From the NCBI GenBank assembly GCA_964016885.1, contig OZ024743.1:164034719-164098718 (forward strand): a DNA stretch of 64,000 nucleotides. Direction: 5' to 3'. Below, piece by piece: positions 22,080 through 32,744 of the stretch. The translations under genes were made by a program, and so were the position numbers. Source of the DNA: Eledone cirrhosa (Eukaryota; Mollusca; Cephalopoda; Octopoda; Eledonidae). The notes under the pieces are model-generated. The model was given only the letters and a program-made list of their open reading frames with translations, had not been told where the DNA came from and made no database searches. The first letter of the stretch is position 1; each line of letters begins with the position of its first letter.

Positions 22080-22278
22080 CCCTTTTGTGACTGTATTTCT
22101 AATGAAATACTCCATTTCAATTAATTGATGAAATATTAATTATCTCATTACTAAGGTAGTAATGATTTTTATTTAAAACTATGTTGAAAGCTTTTAATTT
22201 AGATAGGAGCTCTTTAAAATGAGTGGCTTTGTTTCATAGAACTAGAGCTGGTTTTGACCAGGTTGGTATCAAAGGGTT
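22080..22278. mobile_element. MITE-B copy, best preserved ends
   Basis: Flanked by TTAA at 22076-22079 and 22279-22282. Starts CCCTTTTGTGACTGTATTTC, contains CATAGAACTAGAGCTGGTTT, and ends GGTATCAAAGGGTT. The CCCTTT/AAAGGG ends and TTAA target suggest piggyBac-type mobilisation, though the interior differs from MITE-A. Confidence 0.8.
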
Positions 22279-22807
22279 TTAAATATTTGCTGCAGTAGAC
22301 CAAGCCATTTGCGAATTACTCCTAATCATACCTTGTGAGAACTGAAACAGTGGCATTGTTCCCTGAATATGATATAACACAAGTGAAATGTTCACAGGCA
22401 ACTACCTAGAAGAGAGCTCATGCTTTTCCATGCTGGAATGGATAGGACAAAAACTGTTTTTGAGACACTTATGTATGGTAGAAAGTCTTTTCTTCTCTGA
22501 TGCCAACCCTTACTTGTTGAACCAGTCAACTGCAGGACATAAACACATATCACCAGCTTCTCAAGTTGTGTCAATTTGTGGGGGGACACGTAAACAGGGA
22601 TCGAAGAGATTAATACATCTTGTTTATTATGTAACAATTTAACTTTTGTTGCTACAATAATTTTGCTCTCAACTACAATGATGTTATAGCTGGATTCAGA
22701 CAATTATCACATCTTCAGGCATCTATGTAGGCCATCAGGTACATAACCAGCCTGTCATTAGAAATCCTCATCATCATACGTCAGTCCGCTTTTCTTTACT
22801 TGCAAGG

Positions 22808-23335
22808 GTGGGACGGGTCTTCTTCGGCACAGCATCTCTCCATTCGTCATGGTCCTTCGCCTTCTCCTCTGTGAGCTTCAGCAATCTAAGGTCAGCTCTC
22901 ACCACCTCCGCCCATGTTTTTCGTGGGCTTCCTCTCCTGCGTCTTCCTTCCACCAGAATTTCTTGGCACTTCTTCACTCAACTGTCATTTTCCTGCATAT
23001 CACATTACCATACCAACGCAGTCTTCTCTCCTGCACACTACAGTTTATTCCACTTATATAGTGTCACTCTCAACTTGTCCATGCTTGGTCATTCACACAC
23101 ATTGACATTGCACACCCATCAGAGCATGCTTGCTTCATTTCTCTCCAGCCGTCGCATATCCTCCGCAATTGCTGCCCATGTCTCACTACCATGCAGCATC
23201 ACGCATCTTACACAGGCACCATACAACCGACCCTTTGTTGTCAACAGAGTAAGCAGCTCCCTAAACTTCTTCCAACCCATCTTTATTCTAGATACTATGG
23301 CCTCGGAACACCCCCATGCTAATCTGATCACTTAG
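22808..23335 (-). pseudogene. LINE copy B C-terminal region
   Basis: The minus strand encodes, in broken frames, GWKKFRELLTLLTT, RLYGACVRCVMLHGSETW (conserved LINE 'GSETW' motif), AEDMRRLERNEASML and KKCQEILVEGRRRRGSPRKT. These are the thumb and C-terminal parts after the YADD palm. The open plus-strand frame of 175 codons at the same place is an antisense shadow. Confidence 0.8.
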
Positions 23336-23525
23336 GTACCGGAAGCTATCAACCACTTCTATAGCACCCACCTGCATTTGAAAAATGTGTCTATCAATGC
23401 GACTTCTACTGTCAAATTTCCTTGTACATCTACTGCATACATATTTCTGCCTACCTGTTAGTTTGCTTGCTATCCCACTACATCTCTTGTGTACCCAAGA
23501 TCTGCATTGTGTACATTCTATAGAG

Positions 23526-23729
23526 CAGGCATGTCAAACTGAGGTTTCTCCTAGGGCCACATGGGTCACATATGTGTTGTCTGAGGGCCACACATGACAA
23601 CTAATTGCGCACATTACAATAAATTTTTTTATTTTATATTATGAAGATAAAACTTGCTTATGCTGTAAAAATCTTTGTGTGGGCTGCAGGTGTTCTTGTG
23701 AAGAGCCGGCCGCATGTTTGACATGCCTG
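23526..23729. mobile_element. hAT-type MITE nested in LINE copy B
   Basis: A 204-bp element with perfect 14-bp inverted ends CAGGCATGTCAAAC, flanked by the 8-bp target duplication CTATAGAG at 23518-23525 and 23730-23737. Eight-base duplications and CAG-starting ends are hallmarks of hAT transposons. The interior has no coding capacity, so it depended on a transposase elsewhere. Confidence 0.93.
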
Positions 23730-24297
23730 CTATAGAGTATATGCCAACTCCTTTTCTACATATCAAGCATGGCCATTTCCCTGATGGAATCAGAGTCTTG
23801 TCCTCTTTCCTACTTATCAACACTTTAGTCTTTGCTAGGTTCATTTTCAGTACCCTTGATTCCAACTGCTGTTTCCACAGCCGGAATTTCTTCTCTAGCT
23901 CCTTTACTGATTCTGCAATAAGTACCAGATCGTCAGCATAGAGGAGTACCGATAATGAATAAGAGTGGGCTGAGGACCGAACCCTGATGAACTCCTATTT
24001 GTATCTGGAATTCCTCACTAAACTCCATTCCTACTCTCACTTTACTGACAACACCTCTGTATATAGCTTACACTGTCCTCACAAGCCATTCCTCTACACC
24101 TAGTTTCCTTAGGGAGCACCAGATGACAGATTGGGGTACTCTATCAAAGGCCTTCTCTAGGTCAACAAAAGCTAAGTATAGTGGCTTATTCTTCTCTACG
24201 AACCTCTCTTGTAGTTGTCTCACTAAGAAGACGGCATCTGTTTGATATAGATGAAAGTTCATACACAACAACCTACTGCACGCAACTGAAGAGACTG

Positions 24298-24400
24298 GTG
24301 CATAACCAGTCTGTCGTTAGAAATACAGGTACATAACCAGTCGTTAGAAATACAGGTACATAGCCAATCGTTAGAAATACAGGTATATAACCAGTCTCTC
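24298..24400. repeat. 28-bp minisatellite at the LINE B target
   Basis: Three to four units of about 27-28 bp contain CATAACCAGTC-TTAGAAATACAGGTA. One matching unit lies on the other side of LINE copy B (22739-22765), so the LINE inserted into or beside this small array. Confidence 0.75.
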
Positions 24401-24409
24401 ACTATGTTA

Positions 24410-24605
24410 CAAAATAGAATATTTTTAAATGTTTATATTTATCTAAAACCTTTAATCATAATTCTTATGTAACGGCCATTGTTATAAAATATACAGCTAA
24501 CACTCCAATTTATTATTTCAATAGTAAATTGGAGTGTTTTAGTAATATAAAAATCACAAGCAGTTATTTTTCATTAGAAAAAAATTCAGTAACGAAAGTG
24601 TTAAA
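24410..24605. mobile_element. MITE-B copy, degenerate
   Basis: TTTTAAATGTTTATATTTAT, AACGGCCATTGTTATAAAAT, CAGTTATTTTTCATTAGAAA and CAGTAACGAAAGTGTTAA follow MITE-B order. Confidence 0.6.
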
Positions 24606-24722
24606 TGTCCCGGCTTACAGAATCAGAACAACACTTTTAGTAGGATATCATCTGCTGACCTTTTCAGTCAGTAACCCAACACCCATGATATTTTTTAGCT
24701 TGCTCCCCTCTCTTTTTTTTTG

Positions 24723-24752
24723 TGTACACACACACACACACACACACACACG
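24723..24752. repeat. (CA)n microsatellite
   Basis: About 14 CA units. Confidence 0.95.
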
Positions 24753-25243
24753 CCTTACCATCTGCTGGCTTTCACTGCACTGCTTTAAATAAATGGAAGC
24801 CCTCAATAACACAGTGCCACTATATTTCTTAATTCAGTATTTCATAAACAACCAGTTACTTGAGTCTATGCCATCCTCAGAGCTAAGTTAAGCACCCAAA
24901 TCCCTAATGACCTGGAATACAAAAGGTTATCTATCCATAGAGTTCATCAGCTGATATTGTTGGTCAAACCTTTGCAGAATAAAAACAAAATGGTGTGTGC
25001 ATGTACATGCAAAACCATTATTCAACTTAGTACTCCATACTTTAAGGAGAGTGAATGTGCATATGTACACAGATAATCTCTCTCTCTCTCTCTATCAACC
25101 AATGACCTCTACCCATCCCACTCCCCACCCTCTCCTACCACCTGATAAGAGCTATAAATACCACATTTATTTTTGGATAGCCGGATTCCTGATGATTTCT
25201 AAAGAATGAAACAGTTCTAGTCCTGTAGAATCTCATCTATTAA

Positions 25244-25245
<2 letters not shown>
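24753..25245. other. No gene; (TC)n run inside
   Basis: A (TC)n run sits at 25080-25092. Otherwise I see no element ends or frames with support. Confidence 0.4.

Positions 25246-25292
<47 letters not shown>
25246..25292. repeat. (TA)n microsatellite
   Basis: A pure TA run adjoining a foldback element. Confidence 0.95.
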
Positions 25293-25293
<1 letters not shown>

Positions 25294-25326
25294 GTACATA
25301 CATATATGTGTACAGACGTACAGTAG

Positions 25327-25364
<38 letters not shown>

Positions 25365-25855
25365 CATGCACACACATATATATATATATACGTATGGGTT
25401 TACCGAACATTTATTATAATGTCAAGTTTGTTTGTAAACAAACAGCCCGAATTGAGTGAGAAATTAAATTTTGTTTCATTCTTTTCCTTTTATCGTTTTC
25501 GGTACGCCCGACCGACTAACTCACTCGATATGCAAATTATACTGCTCAGCCATTAATATGCATAAGGAAAGTATATACTTTCAAACGTTCAATCATCTGT
25601 CAGAAAGGTCTACGATGCTGCCGATAGCTAATAAGCTTGAAACTAGTACATCGTTCCTTTGTCACTGTTGAACAAAAGGGCGACGATGGTTGCCGAGCAC
25701 TGTACAGCGTAATTCGGGCTGTTTGTTTACAAACAAACCGAACATTATAATAAATGTTTGGTAAACCCATACATACATATATATATGTGTGCATGTATGT
25801 ATATATATACATACTACTGTACGTCTGTACACATATATGTATGTACGTATACATA
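25293..25855. mobile_element. Foldback element 1 with long inverted ends
   Basis: The left arm (about 25293-25455) carries GTACAGACGTACAGTAGTAT, GGGTTTACCGAACATTTATT and TTTGTAAACAAACAGCCCGA. The right arm (about 25708-25855) repeats these inverted: CGGGCTGTTTGTTTACAAAC, AATGTTTGGTAAACCC and ACTACTGTACGTCTGTAC. Arms are about 150-165 bp around a unique centre of about 250 bp. There is no frame of note. Long-arm foldbacks are non-autonomous DNA elements of unclear superfamily. Confidence 0.85.
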
Positions 25856-25919
25856 CTTATATTTAGGTATCGGCCGTACTAAGAGTGAGAAATGAAATTT
25901 CGTTTCATTCTTTTTCTTT

Positions 25920-25951
<32 letters not shown>

Positions 25952-25954
25952 ATG

Positions 25955-26610
25955 AAGATAGAAGAAACATTAGATAGTAATAAGATATATCATACCTAAA
26001 CTGCTTCTATAGTCCCCGACTACGTAGTTTTGTGGCATATTATGCAAAAACACTACATCATAGAGATATAGAGTTTTGTGAGGTCTGCCGACTTATCAAG
26101 GGGGTACCTCATTAAGGGTTTCAAAACATGTCTGTGATGCGCGAGATAGAATCTCGAAAAGGCGGAGGGGGAGTCAATCACGTGATACAGCGGTCAAGAA
26201 ACAGAGCTAAGCTCCTTATAACCCTGAAAAAAATACTGCGGAGGGGGTATTTATATCAAAGCCATAGAAGAGGTGGTTTGAGGAGGCGAGAAGTATGAGT
26301 AATGGGTAGCTATCCAGCAGTCACTACACTTCAAAGGTTACTCGACCAAAGGGAGCTATAAACAATATATAGAAAAACACACAGATACATGCCTTTTCGA
26401 GATTCTATCTCGCGCATCACAGACGTGTTTTGAAAACCTTAATGAGGTATCCTCTTGATAAGTCGGCAGACCTCACAAAAACTCTATATCTCTATGATGT
26501 AGTGTTTTTGCATAATATGCCACAAAACTACATAGTTGGGGACTATAGAAGCAGTTTAGGTATGATATATCTTATTACTAATTATATCTAATGTTTCTTC
26601 TCTCTTCATA
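25955..26610. mobile_element. Foldback element 2 with about 210-bp inverted ends
   Basis: The left arm (25955-26162) starts AAGATAGAAGAAACATTAGA and includes GCAAAAACACTACATCATAG and GATGCGCGAGATAGAATCTC. The right arm (26394-26610) holds the inverse: GAGATTCTATCTCGCGCATC, TATGATGTAGTGTTTTTGCA and TCTAATGTTTCTTCTCTCTT. The arms differ at a modest number of positions. The centre of about 230 bp is non-coding. Confidence 0.92.
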
Positions 26611-26778
26611 ATGTATTATATAGCTCTGATACTGAATCAGTCTAATCCATTCAGATTGGTTTGTCCCAGTTATTCATAGAGCAACATAGGTTGAGGCTGA
26701 TACCACTAACTCAGGGATATATGTGGATATATTCATGTGTATGTATGTGTCCGCATGTATCTGTGTGTTTCTCTATAT

Positions 26779-26784
<6 letters not shown>

Positions 26785-26830
<46 letters not shown>
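26785..26830. repeat. (TA)n microsatellite
   Basis: A pure TA run directly upstream of a LINE C-terminal fragment. Confidence 0.95.
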
Positions 26831-26832
<2 letters not shown>

Positions 26833-27109
26833 TGTACACCCAAGGCTTGGGCCCCGTGCTATCCGCCCAAGACAAGAATCCCACTCGCATCACATAACAA
26901 CAATACGGCACAATTATTTTACCTCAATTGGCCCTGCACTCTTTAACATTACACCAAAACACATCAAAGCAGAGACAGACCCCATCAAGTTCAAGAAGTT
27001 TTGGGATAAATTCCTTCAAGAAATCCCGGATAAGCCTCCTACACCCGGATATGCCTCCGTAAACAATAACTCTCTGCTCGAGTGGGCCATGGTGCCCAAA
27101 CACTGATTT
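26831..27109 (+). pseudogene. CR1/Jockey-like LINE pol C-terminus
   Basis: The frame gives RHNYFTSIGPALFNITPKHI, FKKFWDKFLQEIPDKPPTP and GYASVNNNSLLEWAMVPKH before a stop. This is the conserved end of many CR1/Jockey-type pol proteins: 'xxSFxxxGPRLFNxLPxxIR...FKxxLDxFLxxIPDxPxxxGY...NSLLxWA'. Only this last 80-90 residues is present, so the copy is strongly 5' truncated, with its upstream edge at a TA microsatellite. The family is unrelated to copies A-G. Confidence 0.7.
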
Positions 27110-28630
27110 GTAAGACTTCGCCAGGTGGTGCTATTAAGTTAGACATGGCCTGGGCCAATACTGGCAGAAACCTACCAAAGTTATATATATATGTATATGA
27201 GAGAGAGTTTATCATTCCCTGTTCTATATTACAATAAAATACAGGTACAGAAGGAAAGAATATTTTATTTAAGAGTGTTCAGTTAATGAAAAGCAGGCCA
27301 GGGGAGTTTCAGTCTTGAAATTGTGAGGATAACCTCAGTTGATTAGACTTTTTCCCCCACTTGCCATATTTAGGCTGTAAGACTCCATTTATAAGTATTC
27401 ACTTCATGTAGAACACTCCTCTCAAAAGAATTAGTGAATAATTTCTTTCCCTTTCCCTATATTGAGGTTTATTGTTTATCTCAGTGGTTTGTTGGAGGTT
27501 TATACTTTAGAAAATTTCAGGAGGCGCAGTGAAGGGGTGGAGCAATTATGCAATGGGGTCATAGTTGCTGCAGATAATAATGATTATTATTTTATAGAAA
27601 CTACATAATATGACAGCTTCAGCTTGATAACGTCTGTCTTTGCCATACCAGTGATTGATGTCGGTCAGTGGTGTTAGGGATATAGTCAGTTGTAAGAACA
27701 TGCATGTTCTAGCTCGTCCTTGAGTCGTATGGTAGGTTGCCTGAGGTCAAGTATAGGTGTATGGTTTATGTCTGGCTTATGTTAGAGGTTGGCTTTGATT
27801 TTCTGGATGTATTTAATCACAGGTTCAGGCAATCAATGGTCTTAGTTGCATATATATTTGGTTATTCTAGTTTATTGTTGCTAAGTAAATATGCTTCCCT
27901 GAGAAGATCTAATAAGATCAAAACATGTCTATTGCTTTCACCAAGTTGTCATATAGACAAGGTTCACTCCCACTGCATTGTCTTAAATTGTTCCAGAAGA
28001 CTTGAATCAGCTCAGGCTCTAGAATTTCTCTCTTTTCACTGTCTTATTATCTGAACACCCTTAATGAGGGTGTCGGTTTTGAAATTGAAGGATAATCTCA
28101 ATTGTTTTAAGTTATTTTCCTATGTGCCATATTCAGACTACAAAACAAATCATGTAGAGGAAAACAATAACATATCCCTCTTTCTATTCACTCTTAAAAT
28201 AAAGTCAAACTTTTGTGAATATTAACTCAGAAACGTTTGGCAGTTTGGTCCTCAATGCAATCTTGTTTAATTATTCAAAGCAGTACCCCCCCCCCCCTTT
28301 CTATCTATCTCTTGCTATCTCCTTCCCTCTCTCCCCTGCCTCAACCATTCACTCCAGCCACATCAACAGACAGTATAATTCTTATTATGACTGTTTCCAT
28401 GACAGCACTGACCAAAGGTGAATAGTGATAAAGTTTGTGAATTATATTTGACCCTTTCATCAGTCCAAAGGTCAAGTGTATTACATGTTGTTAGCTTTGC
28501 TTCTGCTTAGTGGTCAATCATATAAACTGTTCTAGCTACTGGCAGACAAACAGCCACAGACAGACTTTCTGTCCCCACATTTTTCTTCACAGACACAAGT
28601 TAAACTGTGATTACTTATTGCCTGGTGTTG
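27110..28630. other. No gene; a diverged direct-repeat pair
   Basis: A segment near 27270-27380 (TTGAAATTGTGAGGATAACC) is echoed at 28050-28150 (TTGAAATTGAAGGATAATCT) in the same orientation, about 770 bp apart. It may bracket an unidentified element. The 105-codon frame at 27737-28054 lies between them and has no recognisable features. A (C)n run is at 28287-28297. Confidence 0.45.
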
Positions 28631-28631
28631 T

Positions 28632-28984
28632 ACTCTGGGGGTCTCGAATAATTGCCCTCCACACCTCCCATGCTTATTAACTTTTCAGATACTCCCCACT
28701 CTTATTCCAGCCCATCTGCTTATTAATGTTTGCTAATCTATCTCTGACAAAATTTTATTTTGTGATAATTAGTTTTCTTTAGACATTAAAAAAGATTGTA
28801 CATGACAAAAAAAGAACATTACAAGAAATCTCATGTGTTATAACATAGATAGGATGAGTTGGGGTCTTAATATGTAAACTAAGTGACTAATTCTGGTTTT
28901 TAAAAAAGATCAAGGGAAGCAATCTAAAGAAATTACCGACCCCCTCCCCCCTCCCCCCATATTATTTGGGACCCAAAAGTACAT
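28632..28984. mobile_element. MITE-D copy 2
   Basis: Begins TACTCTGGGGGTCTCGAATA and ends TATTATTTGGGACCCAAAAG. The interior has TTTCTTTAGACATTAAAAAA and GGGGTCTTAATATGTAAACT, colinear with copy 1. Confidence 0.8.
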
Positions 28985-29071
28985 ATTTGGCAACTGGCAT
29001 AATCTGATAAGGGAACCATGTGTGGAAATTGAAGCAATTATATTACAGGAAGAGTCATTTCTACTCACTTA

Positions 29072-29277
29072 ACCCAGACAAAACTAGCTCTAGTTCTATG
29101 AAGCAAAGCCATCCTTTTTAAAGTATTCCTGTTTAAACTCTTCCAACATAATTTTATATAAGAACCATAAGTTACTATATTAGTAATGAAATGATTAGTA
29201 ATTTTAATAAATAACCCAAAACTCTTTGTTTGTTGATTGAAATAGACTGTATTTTGATATACAGTCATGAAAGGGTG
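29072..29277. mobile_element. MITE-B copy (reverse orientation)
   Basis: CAAAACTAGCTCTAGTTCTA, CATAATTTTATATAAGAACC and ACAGTCATGAAAGGGT mirror the copy at 22080. Flanking TTAA is present at 29070-29073 but not at the right end. Confidence 0.7.
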
Positions 29278-29281
29278 AAGA

Positions 29282-29660
29282 ACTTATATGAAGGGACGTA
29301 GCCTAGTGTTTAGGGTATTGGAATCACGATCATAAGAGCATGGGTTTGATTCCTGAACTGTGTGATACATTGTGTTCTTGAGCAAGATGTTTCACTTCAC
29401 AATAGGACAGGCCTCTATCATCAAAACACCCAAGAAACCTCCTATGAGATGTAGCCATGTAGGAAGCCTGCTGAACATTTGAAAAAATGTACTGTGGTTA
29501 ATATGATTGACTAAATTTCTTGATAGCAGTGCTGATGCATGGCCTCAGTCTAATTACTGAAATCAAAAAAAGTCATTAACTTCGAATTAGGACTGACTGA
29601 AACTAATGACATGCCCAACCTGTGTCGGGAAGCTGATGTAATAAGATGGTGATGATGATT
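29282..29660 (+). repeat. tRNA-derived SINE-T copy
   Basis: The head GACGTAGCCTAGTGTTTAGG and GCATGGGTTTGATTCCTGAA (B-box-like), the body TTGTGTTCTTGAGCAAGATG, AAACCTCCTATGAGATGTAG and a tail GATGGTGATGATGA are in family order. Confidence 0.8.
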
Positions 29661-29734
29661 TAAATGCTCTTCTTTTTTGTCTTTATGCTAAATGGAAAAA
29701 AATGAAATTTACAATTCACACAGCTGGCCTCCTA

Positions 29735-29905
29735 TGAGGTTGTATCTTGTAGGAAGGTTCATGTGTGTTTTAATGGCAGTCACTCCAGACCTTTCATGAA
29801 AAGCAGCATGAAATGAAGTGTCTTGTTCAAGAACACAACACATCATTTGGTTCAGAAATCAAATCCACGACCGTATGATTCTGAATCCAACATCCTCACC
29901 AAATG
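29735..29905 (-). repeat. tRNA-derived SINE-T fragment
   Basis: On the minus strand, GGTGAGGATGTTGGATTCAG, CATACGGTCGTGGATTTGAT and TTGTGTTCTTGAACAAGACA represent head and body. Confidence 0.75.
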
Positions 29906-30879
29906 AATGCAATTGAAAATGTAGAAGAATTGGGGAACCTGGGATTGCAAAGGGAGGAATATGAATTGGGTCTCTGAGAAGCACTGTGTTAGAACTTTGA
30001 GAGGAACAATATTAATGGAGAAATACTGCAAGACCTTGGGTCTACCCACAAGAGATGTAATTCAGTTCTGCCATGCCAACATTCTGTGAATTATGATGGT
30101 TACTTTTACTGCCAGGAAATTGTTCTTGAAATAGAAAGAACTCATTACTCTTAGTTGAGTAAATTACATTCTCATCTGCAATCTAAAACTGCCAGACACT
30201 CCATTGTTTCTTATCTTCCTAACTTACCTCCTCTTCCTCCTAATTATTAGTATTGTTGCTGCTGTCACTGTTGTCGTTGTTGTCGTCGTCATTAATTTTT
30301 TCATCCATTATATATATTTTTTTACTTACTTTTTCCCACTCAATGATCTGTCTGAAAATACTCTTCATCAATATTTTAGCTTGAATTCTATTGTTTCTTT
30401 TTCTTTTCTTTTTGTTGTTTTGTTTCTTCCCAATATAGCTCCACTGTAGATATGTTTCCATGCTGTTCAATAATGAGCTATATGCAAACTATATTATTGT
30501 TTATGAAAGAGAGATTAAAAAAAACACATGTTAGTCAAAGATGGTTTATGGTGACCCTGTAAGAGCAGTATTTCCCAAACAGGTTCCTAAGAACCTCAGG
30601 GTTCTGCAAGATAAAATGTCTTTTAATTAAGTTTAATGAAAAATTTATGCATTTCTTTTAATATGAATATATCCATCCATCCTTAACTCCTAATGGAATC
30701 ATAGGGGTGCTGTCATGACATATGACGGGTGTTAGGCATTTTAACCTGGTATTTCTCCAGGTTTGAACACAGCTCATTTTTATTTTCCAGCTAGAGTGAG
30801 AGAGAGGCAAAGATATAAAATGAGTAAGAGATAGACGAAGAATCATTTCCAGTACTTGACTGGTACAGTACATTATCAA
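29906..30879. other. No gene recognised
   Basis: Several 70-80 codon frames here are hydrophobic or Lys/Asn-rich and unsupported. A GTTGTTGTCGT-type trinucleotide run sits near 30255-30290. Confidence 0.4.
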
Positions 30880-31005
30880 CCTTGAAAAGATAAAGGGTAA
30901 TTCTAGTTGTGGCAGGATTTGAACTCGGACTGCAGAAATCTAGAACAAATACCACAAAGCACTCTATCCGACGTTCTAACAATTCTGCCATTCTGCCACC
31001 TTGTG
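30880..31005 (-). repeat. tRNA-derived SINE-V fragment
   Basis: Minus strand: GGTGGCAGAATGGCAGAATT, GTTAGAACGTCGGATAGAGT, GCAGTCCGAGTTCAAATCCT (B-box-like). A related piece is at 53515-53690. It differs from SINE-I in its head. Confidence 0.65.
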
Positions 31006-31044
31006 AATAAATACTCTTTCTCTACAACAATTTTTGTTTCATTT

Positions 31045-31225
31045 TCTTATTTTTCTAATGAAATACAATGTCTATGATTTTCAACAATTTGGAAAAAATT
31101 CAAGAATTTGCAAAGATTTAGTAATATAACTTTCTCATTATTAAGCTGGTGTTTGGAGCGTATCTTAACAAAATTTCCTATATAAAATTTTGATGAAATC
31201 TTTTTAGATAAATATAAACACTTTA
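31045..31225. mobile_element. MITE-B copy, degenerate
   Basis: TTCTAATGAAATACAATGTC, GTAATATAACTTTCTCATTA, AAGCTGGTGTTTGGAGCGTA and CTATATAAAATTTTGATGAA follow MITE-B order inverted relative to the copy at 16922. Confidence 0.6.
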
Positions 31226-31839
31226 GAAAAAACAGTGCTATATTGTAAAATTAGGGGTGGTTTCATATAAAAAATGTTAATATCTTAACATTTAAGATTG
31301 TGCATAAGCATTGGTGTGGGTACTGTGATTTTAAAAAATCATATAATTTGTTCCGTGACAAAGTATGTTTGGAAACCATTAGGATAGAGAAAGAATACAT
31401 TAGCATTTCTATTTCCTATTGCTTTCAGTTTGGCCTATTAGAGATGTTGTGGTTTGTTTAGCCACATGACACCCCTTGATAAAAACTGTTCCAGTCTTCA
31501 CCATTCAGTATTCATTCTTTTTCAAATTATCTAATGTGTCCTTTCTTTTTTAAAATGGTACAATATTGAGGGAAATTTAGCTGCTATATCTAGTAGGTCC
31601 AGCAAATAGATAGAGGCTTGACTTACAGTTGGTTTAAGTATTGCCAGGTGATCCAAGTGGAATGAAGACTCAGTGGTGGTGAATGCTAATATCAAAATAC
31701 TGAATGCTGAACCTCACAAAGGAAGACAAGTGGTGAGATGTGTTAGAGAGAACCCATCCAATCCATGCAAGTGTGGAAATGATAATTATACATACTGTAA
31801 AAAGAAATGTAGCCAGCTATGAAAAAAAGAAACAAAAAC
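31226..31839. other. No gene recognised
   Basis: A stretch at 31700-31820 translates to a Cys-containing phrase (NPCKCGNDNYTYCKKKCSQL) in one frame, but it is isolated and I do not assign it. Confidence 0.35.
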
Positions 31840-31900
31840 TGGGACTTAATTGTCCAACTCATGCCAACAGAAAAAAAGAGACATAAAATGATGATAATGG
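31840..31900 (+). repeat. SINE/LINE tail fragment
   Basis: CTTAATTGTCCAACTCATGC and GACATAAAATGATGATAATG are the tail signature shared with SINE-T. Confidence 0.6.
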
Positions 31901-31964
31901 TGATGTTGGAGATATATATAAAATGCAGCAGCAACTCTGTAGAAGTTATGTATGTATGCCATAT

Positions 31965-32400
31965 AAACTCAAATATAGGAATATGTGACCAAAACATTGA
32001 TGGTAAAATAGGTGGGGGTGGTCAGCTTATATTCAGGGTTAATATTTCGATGATTTTTACCAACTTCAGATTCTATGTAAATAAGGTGTTAAAATATCTG
32101 GAAAAATTATTTCACAATGAAACACTGTTTTTCTACATTTACTATATTGTGAGTTTTATTTATGCATTGCATTGAGAACATTCCCAACAAATATTATTTG
32201 AATTTTTTAATACATAAATATCCCCCACACATATACACATGAATGCATGTATGTGTATATGTGTGATTCTTTTTTATTTTTTAAATAATACCTTAAACTA
32301 ACAATATATATCTATTTCTTTATATTCTGTTAATTTAGAATTTTATGCTTTTTTTATTTTCTAATTATGAAGAAATAAAATTTGCTAAAAATGTGGCAGG
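31965..32400 (+). mobile_element. MITE-C copy 2
   Basis: Contains GTGGTCAGCTTATATTCAGG, TGCATTGCATTGAGAACATT, CCTTAAACTAACAATATATA and TTCTTTATATTCTGTTAATT, colinear with copy 1 and inverse to copy 3 (44125-44915). Confidence 0.7.
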
Positions 32401-32706
32401 TGATCTTATTTTCACTTGGGGGTTTTATCTGTACCTTTCAGTGATTTTCTTACACATGTAACATGTTTCTAACTGAATCCAATACTCGGAACTATTCATT
32501 TGTCTTTTCATCGCCCATCACGAAAAAAGATAAACTACACGCTAAACTAGTCCTTGTAATCCATTTTTGGTGTCAGAAAAATTTCAAGCCCACAAAATCA
32601 CAAATACAAATTCAGTGTAACAGAAAATACATTTTATTTAGAAGAGCAAATTTGGAAACAGAAGGCAACCTGGAGAATATGTATATATATATATATATGT
32701 ATATAA

Positions 32707-32744
32707 AGATGAGTATTGACGTACATGTATGTGAATACTCATCT
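32707..32744. other. Inverted repeat, 11-bp perfect arms
   Basis: AGATGAGTATT at 32707 pairs with AATACTCATCT ending at 32744 around a 16-nt loop, immediately 5' of a truncated LINE end. It could be an intrinsic hairpin or an insertion-site product. Confidence 0.6.

Larger units (their letters stand above)
22766..24297 (-). mobile_element. LINE copy B: RT fragment with 5' inversion
   Basis: On the minus strand the 5'-to-3' order is TDAVFLVRQLQERFVEKNKP, YLAFVDLEKAFDRVPQS, a lost palm segment, LAKTKVLISRKEDKTLIPSG, the start of the Cys finger (interrupted by a hAT MITE), a decayed stretch, GSETWAAIAEDMRRLERNE and GSPRKTWAEVVRADLRLL. The (GAT)n tail is at 22766-22778. At its 5' end about 50 bp (24245-24297) is inverted and reads on the plus strand as KFIHNNLLHATEETG, part of the endonuclease-RT linker seen in copies A and E. 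Target copies (22739-22765 and 24299-24324) flank the element. No intact frame remains. Confidence 0.85.

Noticed and set aside
27737..28054. 105-codon plus frame as a host gene
   Set aside because: No recognisable domain, no splice or promoter context, and it is bracketed by a diverged repeat pair.
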